From: JBBIQV01 sp964555285
GTDB lineage: Bacteria > Nitrospirota > Nitrospiria > Nitrospirales > Nitrospiraceae
NCBI GenBank assembly: GCA_964555285.1
Contig: CAZKRM010000016.1
Span: 1 to 64,000, forward strand
Length of the DNA: 64,000 nt
Reading direction: 5' to 3'
Shown here: piece by piece, positions 1 through 9,475 of the stretch
How positions within the stretch are numbered: position 1 is the stretch's first letter
Layout: each line of letters opens with the position of its first letter
Notes under the pieces: generated by a model
Databases searched by the model: none
What the model was told of the DNA's origin: nothing
The model's input: the letters and a program-made list of their open reading frames with translations, nothing else
Made by a program: the position numbers and the translations under genes

Positions 1-73
1 CAGTATACCGTCACCACAATCTATTATCCAGTTATTTGTTGGACACCACACTAGTTTCCACCAGTCCATGCCG

Positions 74-322
74 TCACCTGGCCATCCTGACGAACTTCTC
101 AGCATTCTCGAACCGCAGATTGCCGGGGACGAGCGGCTGCACCGTCTCGCGCAGACGCCGATCCAACCTCACATGCGCATAGCGTTCCCTCTCCCGCTGG
201 GAGAGGGCCAGGGTGAGGGTATCGCCTCCAGGCGATATGTCGGGGCCGTGGACAACCGCGTAGCCCAGGTCCTCCAGCCAGGCGAGGGCAGCCTGCTCGA
301 CGATTGATTCGGCGAAGGTCAC
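74..322 (-). pseudogene. hsdR: Decayed 5' end of type I restriction subunit HsdR
   Basis: The first 30 codons (MTFAESIVEQAALAWLEDLG, then YAVVHGPDI) match the usual N-terminus of HsdR, the ATP-dependent translocase/nuclease subunit of type I restriction enzymes. Real HsdR proteins are about 800-1100 residues; this frame stops after 82. Homology appears to break twice: a palindromic repeat is read through as TLTLALSQRER where family members go straight to ERADY-like sequence, and after RRLRETV the sequence no longer looks like HsdR. It starts at a GTG overlapping the stop of the upstream AlbA_2/ATPase gene, so it sits in the expected last position of the hsd operon. Another frame stays open to the window edge, so more fragments may lie beyond position 1. 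Very unlikely to make a working nuclease. Confidence 0.75.
187..219. repeat. Palindromic REP-like repeat inside the hsdR remnant
   Basis: Perfect 9-bp arms CCCTCTCCC (187-195) and GGGAGAGGG (199-207) around GCT, followed by CCAGGGTGAGGG. From memory, repeats of this type are scattered between genes in many GC-rich bacteria. Here it lies inside a coding frame and is translated in phase as LTLALSQRER. Confidence 0.7.
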
Positions 323-1494
323 GGCCTGTCCTTTTCAGCTAATTGTGCCTGACGTCGGATAATGACGCTGAACTGGTTTCCATCATGATCATCCTGAAAT
401 TCAATATTAGGGTAAGCTTTCAATGCTCTGATGATTCCGCTTCCAAGGCCACGATACGGAAGTATTCTCGTTGCGTATGACGCAAGGATCGGGTTGCGGA
501 TATTCGAATTGCCGCTCTTGATATTTTCAATGGTCAAGTTGTTCGGAAGATGACCCGGACTGATGATTGTTATTCGGTCTTCAAAAATAAATATTCGCAC
601 CGGGGCTGACACGAAATAGTCCCTGTGAATTAACGCGTTAGCAATCAGTTCCTCCAATACGATCCTTGGGACTTCTGGAATGCCAGGCGCGTTGATTCCC
701 TGCTCTTCTTGCTTATGTTTGATGTTCCCAAGAACAAAACTCATGCTTCGCTGAAACATGTCCGCAATCTTTCCCGAGATGTCCTGACTGTCGATGTACC
801 TCTCCTGATCGATTTCAGAGCCTGGGTAGGCGACAGCTTTAACAATAAATACGGGCAGCATGAATCTCGGGTTCTTGGCGAATAGCAGCGCTCCGCTAAC
901 GTTGAGGACACCGTTCTTCATCAGGTTCATGTTTTCAAGAAGTGTTGGTAACGGAACCGCCTGATTGTCCACGGATTCACCGAAGCTCTTCTCAAAAAAT
1001 CCCTTGAAATATTCTGTATCCAAATCAGCGATCGTCAGTCCATTTACGGGAATCTCATCCCCATGAATCAAACCCGCGCTCTGTAGCATCCTTTGGATTT
1101 CCTCACGGGATGTCACCTTGCGCTTATCTGAGCCGCTCTTTACCCAGATGGCTCCGTTATTGTCCGTATAGAATTTACTAATACCGTCAGCCACGGATAC
1201 AACCATAACCAGTCCCCCTGGCGTAGAGACGTTCTCGGTTCTTGGGTTGATCGGCGGCCGAACGGATTGCGACGCAGCATTCGAGACGAGTTGATTCAAC
1301 CGGCCCATATCTTCGCGTGTTAGACCGGAGAATGCCCCTTCATTATCTACACCAATTAATATCATCCCGCCGCCTGAATTGCTGAAGGCGACCATCTCCG
1401 CCGCCAGTGAATCCACGTTGGTGAAGTTCGCTTTGGACTGGTGCTTGCCGTCTTCGTTTCGGGCGATAATGGCTAAGAGCTCTGCGGTTTCCAT
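319..1494 (-). CDS. AlbA_2 / HATPase_c_4 (Schlafen-like) ATP-binding protein
   Basis: A 391-residue protein of the AlbA_2 plus ATP-binding type, often annotated as a DNA-binding transcriptional regulator. Residues about 15-130 hold the AlbA_2 (Schlafen-related) core with the AFSNSGGGMILIGVDNEG signature. Residues about 270-380 hold a GHKL-like ATPase half with the VLEELIANALIHRDY signature and a glycine-rich YRGLGSGI loop. The gene starts 22 bp inside the end of the TrlF gene, behind AAAGGA, and its stop overlaps the hsdR remnant, so it is translationally coupled within the hsd operon. Proteins of this family recur in defence islands and between hsd genes; their exact biochemical role is unsettled. 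A nucleic-acid-sensing or effector role here is inference from context. Confidence 0.8.
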   Translation of the reverse strand: METAELLAIIARNEDGKHQSKANFTNVDSLAAEMVAFSNSGGGMILIGVDNEGAFSGLTREDMGRLNQLVSNAASQSVRPPINPRTENVSTPGGLVMVVSVADGISKFYTDNNGAIWVKSGSDKRKVTSREEIQRMLQSAGLIHGDEIPVNGLTIADLDTEYFKGFFEKSFGESVDNQAVPLPTLLENMNLMKNGVLNVSGALLFAKNPRFMLPVFIVKAVAYPGSEIDQERYIDSQDISGKIADMFQRSMSFVLGNIKHKQEEQGINAPGIPEVPRIVLEELIANALIHRDYFVSAPVRIFIFEDRITIISPGHLPNNLTIENIKSGNSNIRNPILASYATRILPYRGLGSGIIRALKAYPNIEFQDDHDGNQFSVIIRRQAQLAEKDRP

Positions 1495-4109
1495 ATCTCG
1501 TAAATCCTTTTGCGTTGTGCAAACGCTTCCTCACCGCCTTCCATGATGTCTACGATCTCTTGCTGCAATTTCGGGCAGTCAATGCTGCCACTGGTCACTG
1601 TGATCGCATCATCTGAGTATCCGCAAGAGATAATCTGCTCGGCATCACCAAGGACGGGGAAATTTGCGTTATGTGTGGCAAATATGAACTGTGTAGTGGG
1701 TTTCAGTACGCGGATGAGTTTGATTACGTCCTCGTATATGGTTTGATTGTCCAGGTCGTCTTCTGGCTGGTCAATGATGATGAGATCATTCTCCCGTTGG
1801 CTCAGCACAAATAGGATCAGCGCGGAAGCTCGTTGCCCAAGGGAATGATGTCTCAACTCTTTGCCGCGATACTCGATGATGAAACGATTCGGAATCTGCC
1901 AAGTCAGCAGGGCCGCGAGATCGCGGTTGAAATACTCCTCGAAAGTCTGAGCGGCACCACCAACAGTCTCCTTTGTTCTTTGGAAATCTCTATACATGGC
2001 AGCGAAATCGGTAAAGTCATCAGCAAGAGTGGTGAAAGTTGTTTCCCGAATGCGGCTGCCTCTGAATACATCTTTCATAAAGCCGATGAAAGCGTCTTTG
2101 TCCGCCTTGAACTCAACCTTGATCATTAAGGAAGAGTGGTTCCGGTTGACCTTGGCTAACTCATCCTGAATCGCTTTAAACTCCGCATGCCATAGCTCAT
2201 TCAAAGCCGTCAGTTCCGTCAGGAGCTTCTGGCTAATTGCGACTCGCTGCGACTCTTGTTTTTCCAAGGCCTCAAGCATCTGCTTCGATTGCTCAACAAT
2301 CGTCCGCAATTGACGAAATTCGTCTGGGCGAATGGCCTTTGCCCCCGTATCTTTTAACTCCGTTGCGAGCTTCCTCTCGATTTCGGCGAACGCTTCCTTG
2401 AGGCCTTCCCGCGCGGACTCGAATTCTCTTGTTTTGGCCTGCAATCGGGAAAGGGTTGTCTTTCCTGCCACACTGGCTTCCTTGACCTTCGCAAAGAAGA
2501 CGATCAATTCTTCGTAAAGTGAGAAAAACTCCCGGAAAAACGGCTCATTCTGTCGAGACTTGTAAACGCGCTGGTTCTTGAGATCGTCTTCGTAGCGATT
2601 GATCAACGCCTCCAAGTCAGACAGATACCCCTTTGTAAACGACACGGTTTGAGAGCACTTCCGAGAATCCGCGTCGAAATCCACCTGCTTCTGAAGTTTT
2701 TCCTCCACGCCATGGTCTTTATAAAATTTCAGCTTGAATTCCGCGTCCTGCTGTTTCGCTTTGTATTCCTTTTTCTTCTCCTCCGTCATGGACAGTCGTT
2801 TCAGATTCTCGACCGCTTCCGTGACCATCTGACGCTGTGCGTGAATGCGCGCTCGGATGTCTCTGAGTTTCTCCCCAACCAGTTTCTCCACGAGGTCCTT
2901 CTCAAACCCCTCGCCTGTGCTCGAAAGGTCCTTCTGGCCGAAATAGATCGGTTTATTTATAATGGTTTCTCGGATTGAGATGCCAGGTTGCACAACGCCT
3001 CCGACATAGACATCCGGCTGCTCACGGTTTATGCGTCGTATTTCGTAACGTTGCCCTCTTTCGTCAACAGCTTGAATCGTAATCTTGCCGCCACTGCCGA
3101 GCGTGTGCCCGACAAGGTTATTTTTGTATTCGCGGTCCAGCGTCTTTTCCCCAAACGGGATGTCCAGCGCGTAGCGTATTGCTTCAAGAATGGATGACTT
3201 CCCGCTCCCGCGAATGCCGATAAGCGCGTTCAATTCAGGGGAAAAGTTGATCGTTTTTCCCTGAAGCACTCCGCCCTCGAAAGTTGCGCTGAGAATATGG
3301 GATCGCTCATGCTTTTTCGGTTCGTTCGAGATGCGGTTGCGATAATCGAGAAGTGCATACTTGACCGCCTCGAACGTGAAATCGCCGATCTTTAGGTAGC
3401 ATGCCTGTCCTTGCCCTATCTGATCCACCGCCTTGCAGTCCGATCCTTCCACCTCGGCAGGGTACCAGTCCCCGAGCCATCCGTGAACCTTCTCCTGCTC
3501 AGTTCGGGTGCGCACTTTCTGAAAGCCAAGCGTCCGCTTGCGGAAAAGATCGTTCTTCCCTAGGTCCGTTATACGTCCACCAGATAAGCCCTTCCACAAA
3601 CCATTGTTTGCCTCCACATGTGCAAATACAAAGAAATAGTCTCGCCCGAACTTGTCGAGTTCCCGGATCGTTTCGAGCAGGTCATGATTTGACCGGGCAT
3701 TCTCATTCTCGAAATTACTTTGTGTTGCGAAAGTAACATCTATGAAGCTTTGAACGTAGTTTTTGTTCTCTTGATTGCGTACCCACTCATCACTAAAGAC
3801 AACCACAACGTGTACTCCGTGAGAACCGTCCTTCACCGACAGTTCCAGCCCCGGTAGCAGGATGATTTCTTCTTTCCATGCCTGTTTCCGCAAGACCTTG
3901 AATTCTTCAGGGTCAAACTTGTTGTGATTGGCAATCACACCGACCCGAATACCGGCCTGTTTCAAGCTTTCGATATAGGAAACGACGAAGCGAGCCTCTT
4001 CCCCTGAGTACTTAAACTCTTTATCTTTCCGAGTGTGCAAATGAAAATCCGTCCGAACCCACACGCTGCCATGTTGAAATACCTCAAGGGATTGATTCTC
4101 TATGCTCAT
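1473..4109 (-). CDS. TrlF-family PHP + SMC-like ATPase
   Basis: A large protein (878 aa from the preferred ATG; a TTG 24 bp upstream is also open). Residues about 20-230 form a PHP-type metallohydrolase domain: DFHLHT (HxH), ANHN, GLEL and VFAHVE supply likely metal ligands. Residues about 280-870 form an ABC/SMC-like ATPase: Walker A GIRGSGKSS near residue 310, a central coiled coil, then DLIIIDQPEDDLDNQ (Walker B) and FATHNANFPV near the end. This order matches the TrlF AAA-like ATPase family that accompanies restriction and other defence genes. The chosen start has GGAG 7 nt upstream. It lies between hsdS and the AlbA_2 gene with overlapping ends. The likely role is a DNA- or RNA-sensing defence nuclease or phosphatase; substrate unknown. 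Confidence 0.8.
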   Translation of the reverse strand: MSIENQSLEVFQHGSVWVRTDFHLHTRKDKEFKYSGEEARFVVSYIESLKQAGIRVGVIANHNKFDPEEFKVLRKQAWKEEIILLPGLELSVKDGSHGVHVVVVFSDEWVRNQENKNYVQSFIDVTFATQSNFENENARSNHDLLETIRELDKFGRDYFFVFAHVEANNGLWKGLSGGRITDLGKNDLFRKRTLGFQKVRTRTEQEKVHGWLGDWYPAEVEGSDCKAVDQIGQGQACYLKIGDFTFEAVKYALLDYRNRISNEPKKHERSHILSATFEGGVLQGKTINFSPELNALIGIRGSGKSSILEAIRYALDIPFGEKTLDREYKNNLVGHTLGSGGKITIQAVDERGQRYEIRRINREQPDVYVGGVVQPGISIRETIINKPIYFGQKDLSSTGEGFEKDLVEKLVGEKLRDIRARIHAQRQMVTEAVENLKRLSMTEEKKKEYKAKQQDAEFKLKFYKDHGVEEKLQKQVDFDADSRKCSQTVSFTKGYLSDLEALINRYEDDLKNQRVYKSRQNEPFFREFFSLYEELIVFFAKVKEASVAGKTTLSRLQAKTREFESAREGLKEAFAEIERKLATELKDTGAKAIRPDEFRQLRTIVEQSKQMLEALEKQESQRVAISQKLLTELTALNELWHAEFKAIQDELAKVNRNHSSLMIKVEFKADKDAFIGFMKDVFRGSRIRETTFTTLADDFTDFAAMYRDFQRTKETVGGAAQTFEEYFNRDLAALLTWQIPNRFIIEYRGKELRHHSLGQRASALILFVLSQRENDLIIIDQPEDDLDNQTIYEDVIKLIRVLKPTTQFIFATHNANFPVLGDAEQIISCGYSDDAITVTSGSIDCPKLQQEIVDIMEGGEEAFAQRKRIYEIWKPQSS

Positions 4110-4129
4110 GGGAAGACTCCTATCTTCTT

Positions 4130-5316
<1,187 letters not shown>

Positions 5317-5340
5317 CCGCCTTCGCTGGCACTTCGGCGG
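5317..5340. repeat. Short palindromic intergenic repeat
   Basis: CCGCCTTCG, then CTGGCA, then CTTCGGCGG: a small hairpin repeat (5-bp perfect outer stem) in the gap between hsdS and the DUF1016 gene. Read in frame it gives RRSASEGG, a peptide I associate with dispersed repeats read through by ORF callers. Confidence 0.5.
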
Positions 5341-5389
5341 ACAGGCAGGTTGGTGGCGACGGCGGCATTTAGCGTCGCTCTAAACCGCT

Positions 5390-6847
5390 TCATTTCTTCC
5401 TCGCCCGTCCAGCCGGTTTCACCGGTCGCGGTGCCTGTTCGGCCAATTCCGCCTCGATCTCTTCCACCGTCGGCAGCGCCGAGCGCAGCTCCTTCGGCAG
5501 CGCCCGCGTCAGTTCATAGGTCGAGATACCGATCGGTTTGTCGATGCCGGCAAAACTGTATTCGGCGAGCAGATGATCCTTCGTCTGGCATAGGATGAGG
5601 CCGATGGTCGGGACGTCGGTCGCGTGCTTGAGCCGGTCGTTGACGACGTTGCAATAGAAGTTCACCCCGTGAGATAACCGCTCAGCCTTGTCTTGAGATA
5701 GCGCTTTCCCCAGGCGGTTTTCAGATATTTTTCGCGTTTGAATGAGTCTGCCTGGGAACGGCAGGCTTCGTAGTAAACCAACTCGAGGGGGCGTCGATTT
5801 GTTGTAGATTGAACCGTGCCAGCTTCGTGTTGTTCGACACGAGCGCAGAGATCTCTGGTTGCTCCGACGTAGAGATTTCCATCCTTGAGACTGCGAAGCA
5901 CATACACGTAGTGGAATGATGGCAGCATCTGTATATCTCACGGGGTAAAGTTTGCCGGCGTACTCGGGCTTGAACTTGCCCTTCTTCAAGTCGATGACGA
6001 TGAAGGCGCGCAGGCGTAGGTGGTAGAAGAGCAGGTCGATATAGAAGTCTTCGTTGCCCACGTCGAGCCGATATTGCCGGCCGACGAAGGCAAAGCCCTG
6101 GCCGAGCTCGAGCAGGAATTTCTCCAGGTGGCGGACGAGTGCGGTTTCGAGTTCGCGTTCCTGGAACGGCTCGGTGAGCGTGAGGAAGTCGAAGATGTAG
6201 GGGTCTTTGAGGGTTTGCTGTACTAAGTCGGACTGCGGGGCAGGGAGCATCGCGGCGAAGTTGGAAACAGCCTTGCCGTGGCGAGCGTGGGCCTGCGCGT
6301 CGATTTGCAGGGCGAGGATGTTGCGGCTCCAGCCGTTGGCGAGTGTCTGCTCCATGTACCAGCGGCGCGTCGGGAGGTCCTTGAGCTTCTCGATCAGAAT
6401 GACGTGGTGAAACCACGGGATCAGCCAGAGCAGCGAATCAATGGGGTACGGCGTTCCTGGCACAGACGGTAATTTCGCCGCAGGCGGCGGCAAGTTTCCG
6501 GGGGCAGACAATTTTGCCGCACGCTGCGGCGAAATTGCGGCCGGCTCGGAGTACTCGCGATAGAAGGCGATCATGCGACCGATGTTTCGCTCGGAAAATC
6601 CCTTCAATTCCGGCAACTCGTTCTTCAGTTCCAACGCCAGCCGCGGAATGACGGCGGCGCCCCAGCCTTCGCGCTGTTGGCGTTCGTCGATAATGCGGCC
6701 GATGTCCCAGTAGAGGCGTACAAGCTCGGAGTTTACAGCGAGCATCGCGCGCGTCTGGGCGGCCTGGATGTGGCCCTTGACCTCGGTGACCAGGGCCGCG
6801 AAGTTGGAACGGACGATGGTTGCTTCGCGCGGGAGCTTACGAGCCAT
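5390..6847 (-). CDS. DUF1016 (YhcG) PD-(D/E)XK nuclease, interrupted in frame by a GIY-YIG element
   Basis: The N-terminal half (about residues 1-200) is the DUF1016_N helical domain (VNSELVRLYWDIGRII, then SERNIGRMIAFYREY). The PD-(D/E)XK core follows: LDVGNEDFYIDLLFYHLRLR then FIVIDLKKGKFKPEY; the usual E-x-K is D-x-K here. Directly after EYAGKL a 95-codon foreign block is read before the conserved NFYCNVVNDRLKHATDVPTI resumes. Removing 5663-5947 rejoins the codons for K-L-N-F exactly, giving a normal protein of about 390 aa. The start overlaps the end of hsdM behind AAGGAG. DUF1016 proteins accompany type I systems and are proposed nucleases. Whether the 485-aa product folds is unknown, because the insert falls right behind the catalytic core. 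Confidence 0.85.
   Translation of the reverse strand: MARKLPREATIVRSNFAALVTEVKGHIQAAQTRAMLAVNSELVRLYWDIGRIIDERQQREGWGAAVIPRLALELKNELPELKGFSERNIGRMIAFYREYSEPAAISPQRAAKLSAPGNLPPPAAKLPSVPGTPYPIDSLLWLIPWFHHVILIEKLKDLPTRRWYMEQTLANGWSRNILALQIDAQAHARHGKAVSNFAAMLPAPQSDLVQQTLKDPYIFDFLTLTEPFQERELETALVRHLEKFLLELGQGFAFVGRQYRLDVGNEDFYIDLLFYHLRLRAFIVIDLKKGKFKPEYAGKLYPVRYTDAAIIPLRVCASQSQGWKSLRRSNQRSLRSCRTTRSWHGSIYNKSTPPRVGLLRSLPFPGRLIQTRKISENRLGKALSQDKAERLSHGVNFYCNVVNDRLKHATDVPTIGLILCQTKDHLLAEYSFAGIDKPIGISTYELTRALPKELRSALPTVEEIEAELAEQAPRPVKPAGRARKK
5662..5928 (-). CDS. Small GIY-YIG nuclease-domain protein within the insertion
   Basis: An 88-residue protein consisting almost only of a GIY-YIG domain: YVYVLRSLKDGNLYVGAT supplies the two tyrosine motifs (YVY and LYVG), R29 lies in the RVEQHEAG helix, and E50-S57 in YYEACRSQADSFKREKYLKT includes the later family positions. 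It is read in a different frame from the DUF1016 host but on the same strand. The ATG is 6 nt inside the right-hand inverted repeat, and its last codons (YLTG) are encoded by the left-hand one, with the stop using host bases. Short GIY-YIG proteins of this type are common and mostly uncharacterised; some GIY-YIG proteins are homing nucleases. A role in mobility is inference. Confidence 0.85.
   Translation of the reverse strand: MLPSFHYVYVLRSLKDGNLYVGATRDLCARVEQHEAGTVQSTTNRRPLELVYYEACRSQADSFKREKYLKTAWGKRYLKTRLSGYLTG
5663..5947 (-). mobile_element. 285-bp GIY-YIG insertion with 13-bp inverted ends
   Basis: The block is bounded by ACCCCGTGAGATA (5664-5676) and its perfect reverse complement TATCTCACGGGGT (5934-5946). 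Removing 5663-5947 restores the expected DUF1016 codons (K-L-N-F) precisely. The length is 95 x 3, and the host frame has no stop across it, so both the host gene and the GIY-YIG gene stay open. An AAGTT occurs on each side (5658-5662 and 5948-5952), which could be a 5-bp target duplication, but the reconstructed protein favours a clean insertion. Confidence 0.75.
6510..6536. repeat. Hairpin repeat inside the DUF1016 gene
   Basis: AATTTTGCCGCA (6510-6521), CGC, TGCGGCGAAATT (6525-6536): 12-bp arms with one mismatch. A third copy of the arm, AATTTCGCCGCA, lies at 6471-6482. They encode the Pro/Ala-rich AAKL repeats of the linker between the helical and nuclease domains. Confidence 0.55.
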
Positions 6848-8396
6848 ACCCCAGCTCCTTCAGATTGGCGGCAATGGCATCATCGAGCTTCGCGGCTTCG
6901 GCCTGCTGCTCCCGCAACGTGGCGGTGAGCCGCTGCATCTTCTCCTCGAAGGGTTCGCCGTCATCCTCGACCGCCTCAGCGCCGACATAGCGGCCTGGCG
7001 TGAGGATGTGGCCATGCTTTCGAATATCATCGAGCTTTGTCGCTTTGCAGAATCCCAGCACGTCGGCATACTTGCCCGCGTCTTTGTCGCCGCGCCAAGC
7101 ATGGTAGGTGCCGGCGATTCTGGCAAGGTCGTCATCGGTGAGCTCGCGATGTACACGGTCCACCAAGGTTCCCATTTTGCGTGCATCGATAAAAAGCGTC
7201 TCGACGCGACGGTCTCTGAATCTTCCGTTCTTCTTGTTGCGCGCGAGAAACCACAAACAGACTGGAATTTGCGTTGAATAGAACAATTGACCCGGCAACG
7301 CCACCATGCAGTCGACCAGGTCAGCCTCGACAATAGCCTTGCGGATCTCGCCCTCGCCCGATTGGTTGGACGACATAGAACCGTTGGCGAGCACGAAGCC
7401 TGCGAGTCCAGTAGGCGCGAGATGATGAATGAAGTGTTGCACCCAAGCGTAGTTGGCGTTGCCCGCTGGCGGCACGCCATAGACCCAGCGCTTGTCGTCC
7501 TTCAGCAGCTCGCCGCGCCAGTCGCTGTCGTTGAAGGGCGGGTTGGCCAGCACGTAGTCGGCCTTCAAATCAGGATGCACGTCATGGTGGAAGGTGTCAC
7601 CGTGGCCGATCTGCGCGTCGATGCCGCGAATGGCGAGGTTCATCTTGGCCAGTCGCCAGGTGGTGTAGTTGGACTCCTGCCCGTAGATGGAGATGTCGCC
7701 GAGCTTGCCGCTGTGGGCCTCGATAAACTTCTCGCTGCTGACGAACATGCCGCCCGATCCGCAGCAGGGGTCGTAGACGCGGCCCTTGTAGGGCGCGAGC
7801 ATCTCGACCAGCACGCGCACTACGCTGGAGGGCGTATAAAATTGGCCACCGCTCTTGCCTTCGGCGCTGGCGAAGCGGGAGAGAAAATATTCATAGACGC
7901 GGCCCAAGGTGTCCTTGGCGCGATCAGCGGTATGGCCCAGGGCGATATCGCTGACCAAGTTAATGATCTGTCCGAGTCGTATCTTGTCGAGTCCTACTCG
8001 CCCGAAATCTTTCGGCAGCACGGTCTTGAGGGAAGGGTTATCGCGCTCGATCGCACTCATCGCATCGTCGACCAGCGTGCCAATGGTCGGCTGCGGGACG
8101 TTCGCCTTGAGATATGACCAGCGCGCCTCCTTCGGCACCCAGAAAATGCTGGCAGCTTTGTATTCGTCGGGGTCTTCAGGATCAGCGCCCTTCTTGCGCT
8201 GTGTTTCGAGCTCGGCGTGCTTTGCCTCGAAGGCATCGGAGATGTACTTGAGGAAGATCAGGCCCAGGACGACGTGCTTATACTCCGCCGCGTCCATGTT
8301 GTTGCGGAGGCCGTCGGCCATCTGCCACAGCTTGGCCTCGAAGCCGAGATTGGCACCAGTATCTGCCTTCGCTGCTGTCTTTCCTTTAGGCGCCAT
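6837..8396 (-). CDS. hsdM: Type I DNA methyltransferase subunit HsdM
   Basis: N6-adenine methyltransferase subunit of a type I restriction-modification system, 519 aa, the usual length. Residues about 15-150 form the helical HsdM_N domain (LWQMADGLRNNMDAAEYKHV). The SAM-binding motif I is YDPCCGSGGMF near residue 210, and the catalytic motif IV NPPF lies in ADYVLANPPFNDSDW near residue 295. All key residues are present, so methylation should work together with HsdS. GGAGAGGA precedes the ATG. It is the first gene of the operon hsdM, DUF1016, hsdS, TrlF, AlbA_2/ATPase, hsdR remnant, and its stop overlaps the DUF1016 start (TATGGCTCGTAA). With hsdR broken, this may be a methylation-only system. 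Confidence 0.95.
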   Translation of the reverse strand: MAPKGKTAAKADTGANLGFEAKLWQMADGLRNNMDAAEYKHVVLGLIFLKYISDAFEAKHAELETQRKKGADPEDPDEYKAASIFWVPKEARWSYLKANVPQPTIGTLVDDAMSAIERDNPSLKTVLPKDFGRVGLDKIRLGQIINLVSDIALGHTADRAKDTLGRVYEYFLSRFASAEGKSGGQFYTPSSVVRVLVEMLAPYKGRVYDPCCGSGGMFVSSEKFIEAHSGKLGDISIYGQESNYTTWRLAKMNLAIRGIDAQIGHGDTFHHDVHPDLKADYVLANPPFNDSDWRGELLKDDKRWVYGVPPAGNANYAWVQHFIHHLAPTGLAGFVLANGSMSSNQSGEGEIRKAIVEADLVDCMVALPGQLFYSTQIPVCLWFLARNKKNGRFRDRRVETLFIDARKMGTLVDRVHRELTDDDLARIAGTYHAWRGDKDAGKYADVLGFCKATKLDDIRKHGHILTPGRYVGAEAVEDDGEPFEEKMQRLTATLREQQAEAAKLDDAIAANLKELGYGS

Positions 8397-8667
8397 TGAT
8401 CGTGCTAGTCCTCTCCACGTGCAAGCGAAAATCCATCCCGACTATTGCGCCGAAGAATACCCCTTTCCCTTTAAGAAAGCACCCCGCCTTTTCTGGGGAG
8501 AAGAGCTTATGGCATATGGCTAATGGCAAGAGCAAGAGACGTATCTCGTGAAGCGTATCTCGCGAGCCAGGACAATCGCCGCCTGCGAACGACGGGATAC
8601 GAGGGACGAACGACGTCGTGTGAGAGCTGATGGCTGATGGTGTATGGCAAGAGCGGGAAACGCCGGC
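8397..8667. other. Gap with short repeats, no gene seen
   Basis: About 270 bp between hsdM and hepT. It contains CGTATCTCG twice in a row (8540-8562) and ATGGCAAGAGC twice (8523 and 8644), the look of dispersed intergenic repeats. No coding signal or clear promoter was recognised. Confidence 0.5.
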
Positions 8668-9021
8668 TCAGTTCTTAGGCTGGCGCTTGGTCACAGGCTT
8701 GAGCATGTGGCTCACCTGTCTCTTCAGGGCCGGCAGATCCCGTTCCACCACGGCCCAGACTTCTCCCAAATCAATGCCGAGGTAGTCATGGACCAACACA
8801 TGGCGCATCTTGATGATCTGTGGCCAAGGAACTTGCTGGTGGGTCTTGCGAAAAGTTGGCGTGAGCTTGCCGGTTGCCTCACCGATGATTTGAATGTGGT
8901 GAATCATCCAGGTGTGGACGAGTTCGTCTTCCTCAAATACACGCCGACCGCGCTTCGCATACCGTTCGATCCGCTTGATGGCATCAAGGATATCCTGCAG
9001 GCGTCCGCGATCATCCCTCAT
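8668..9021 (-). CDS. hepT: HepT-like (DUF86) RNase toxin
   Basis: A 117-aa all-helical HEPN toxin. The hallmark RX4HXY motif is complete in MRHVLVHDYLGID (Arg, His, Tyr) near residue 75. HepT proteins are HEPN-fold ribonucleases that act with an MntA-type nucleotidyltransferase, which inactivates them by adding AMP to the motif tyrosine. The ATG overlaps the stop of the upstream nucleotidyltransferase gene (ATGA), the standard arrangement for the pair. The N-terminus (LQDILDAIKRIERYAK) is typical. The lysine-rich tail after residue 105 is not conserved in the family as I know it. It sits next to the hsd island, as TA modules often do. Confidence 0.88.
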   Translation of the reverse strand: MRDDRGRLQDILDAIKRIERYAKRGRRVFEEDELVHTWMIHHIQIIGEATGKLTPTFRKTHQQVPWPQIIKMRHVLVHDYLGIDLGEVWAVVERDLPALKRQVSHMLKPVTKRQPKN

Positions 9022-9311
9022 AAGGCGATCGCGTCTCTGAGGACTTCTTTCCGAAGCGGCCGGCGGAGTCCGCGCTCCGAGGCCACATCGACCGGCCGTT
9101 TGAGCAGGCGTTCCAGATCGAGAATCAAGGCGGCATGATCGAGAAGACTGCGGCCTTCATCCATTTCGACCAAGAAGTCTACGTCGCTTCCCCGCCGGGC
9201 CGTTCCTCGCGCCACCGATCCAAACACACGCACCTTCCGCGCGCCGTGACGCGCCGCAATCTGGAGAATCTTTGTTCTCTTAGACCGGAGTAATCGGCGG
9301 ATACTCATCAC
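9018..9311 (-). CDS. mntA: MntA-like nucleotidyltransferase antitoxin
   Basis: A 97-aa minimal nucleotidyltransferase. The GSX10DXD motif is intact in VFGSVARGTARRGSDVDFLVE (about residues 30-50), followed by LDHAALILDLERLLKRPVDV, the usual third-carboxylate region. MntA proteins adenylylate the partner HepT toxin. Two ATGs sit in tandem behind AGGAGG, and either could be used. It is first in a two-gene operon, with a 4-bp overlap to hepT. Confidence 0.88.
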   Translation of the reverse strand: MMSIRRLLRSKRTKILQIAARHGARKVRVFGSVARGTARRGSDVDFLVEMDEGRSLLDHAALILDLERLLKRPVDVASERGLRRPLRKEVLRDAIAL

Positions 9312-9475
9312 TCGCCTCCTGCGCCTAGTCTAGCCAAATCACGCGTAGAACGCCAGCAACCTCCCCGTCTACAGCTTCCGTACCGATAGTTATTGGCTGG
9401 AAGAGGTAGGGGGTGAGGGGCAATGGGAGGGTTCCGTGAGGAGGGAAGAGTCAGGGACACTATCTGCGAAACTCG

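Noticed and set aside
5658..5952. 5-bp AAGTT target duplication around the GIY-YIG insertion
   Set aside because: Removing one copy would break the DUF1016 frame; clean excision of 5663-5947 fits the conserved residues better.
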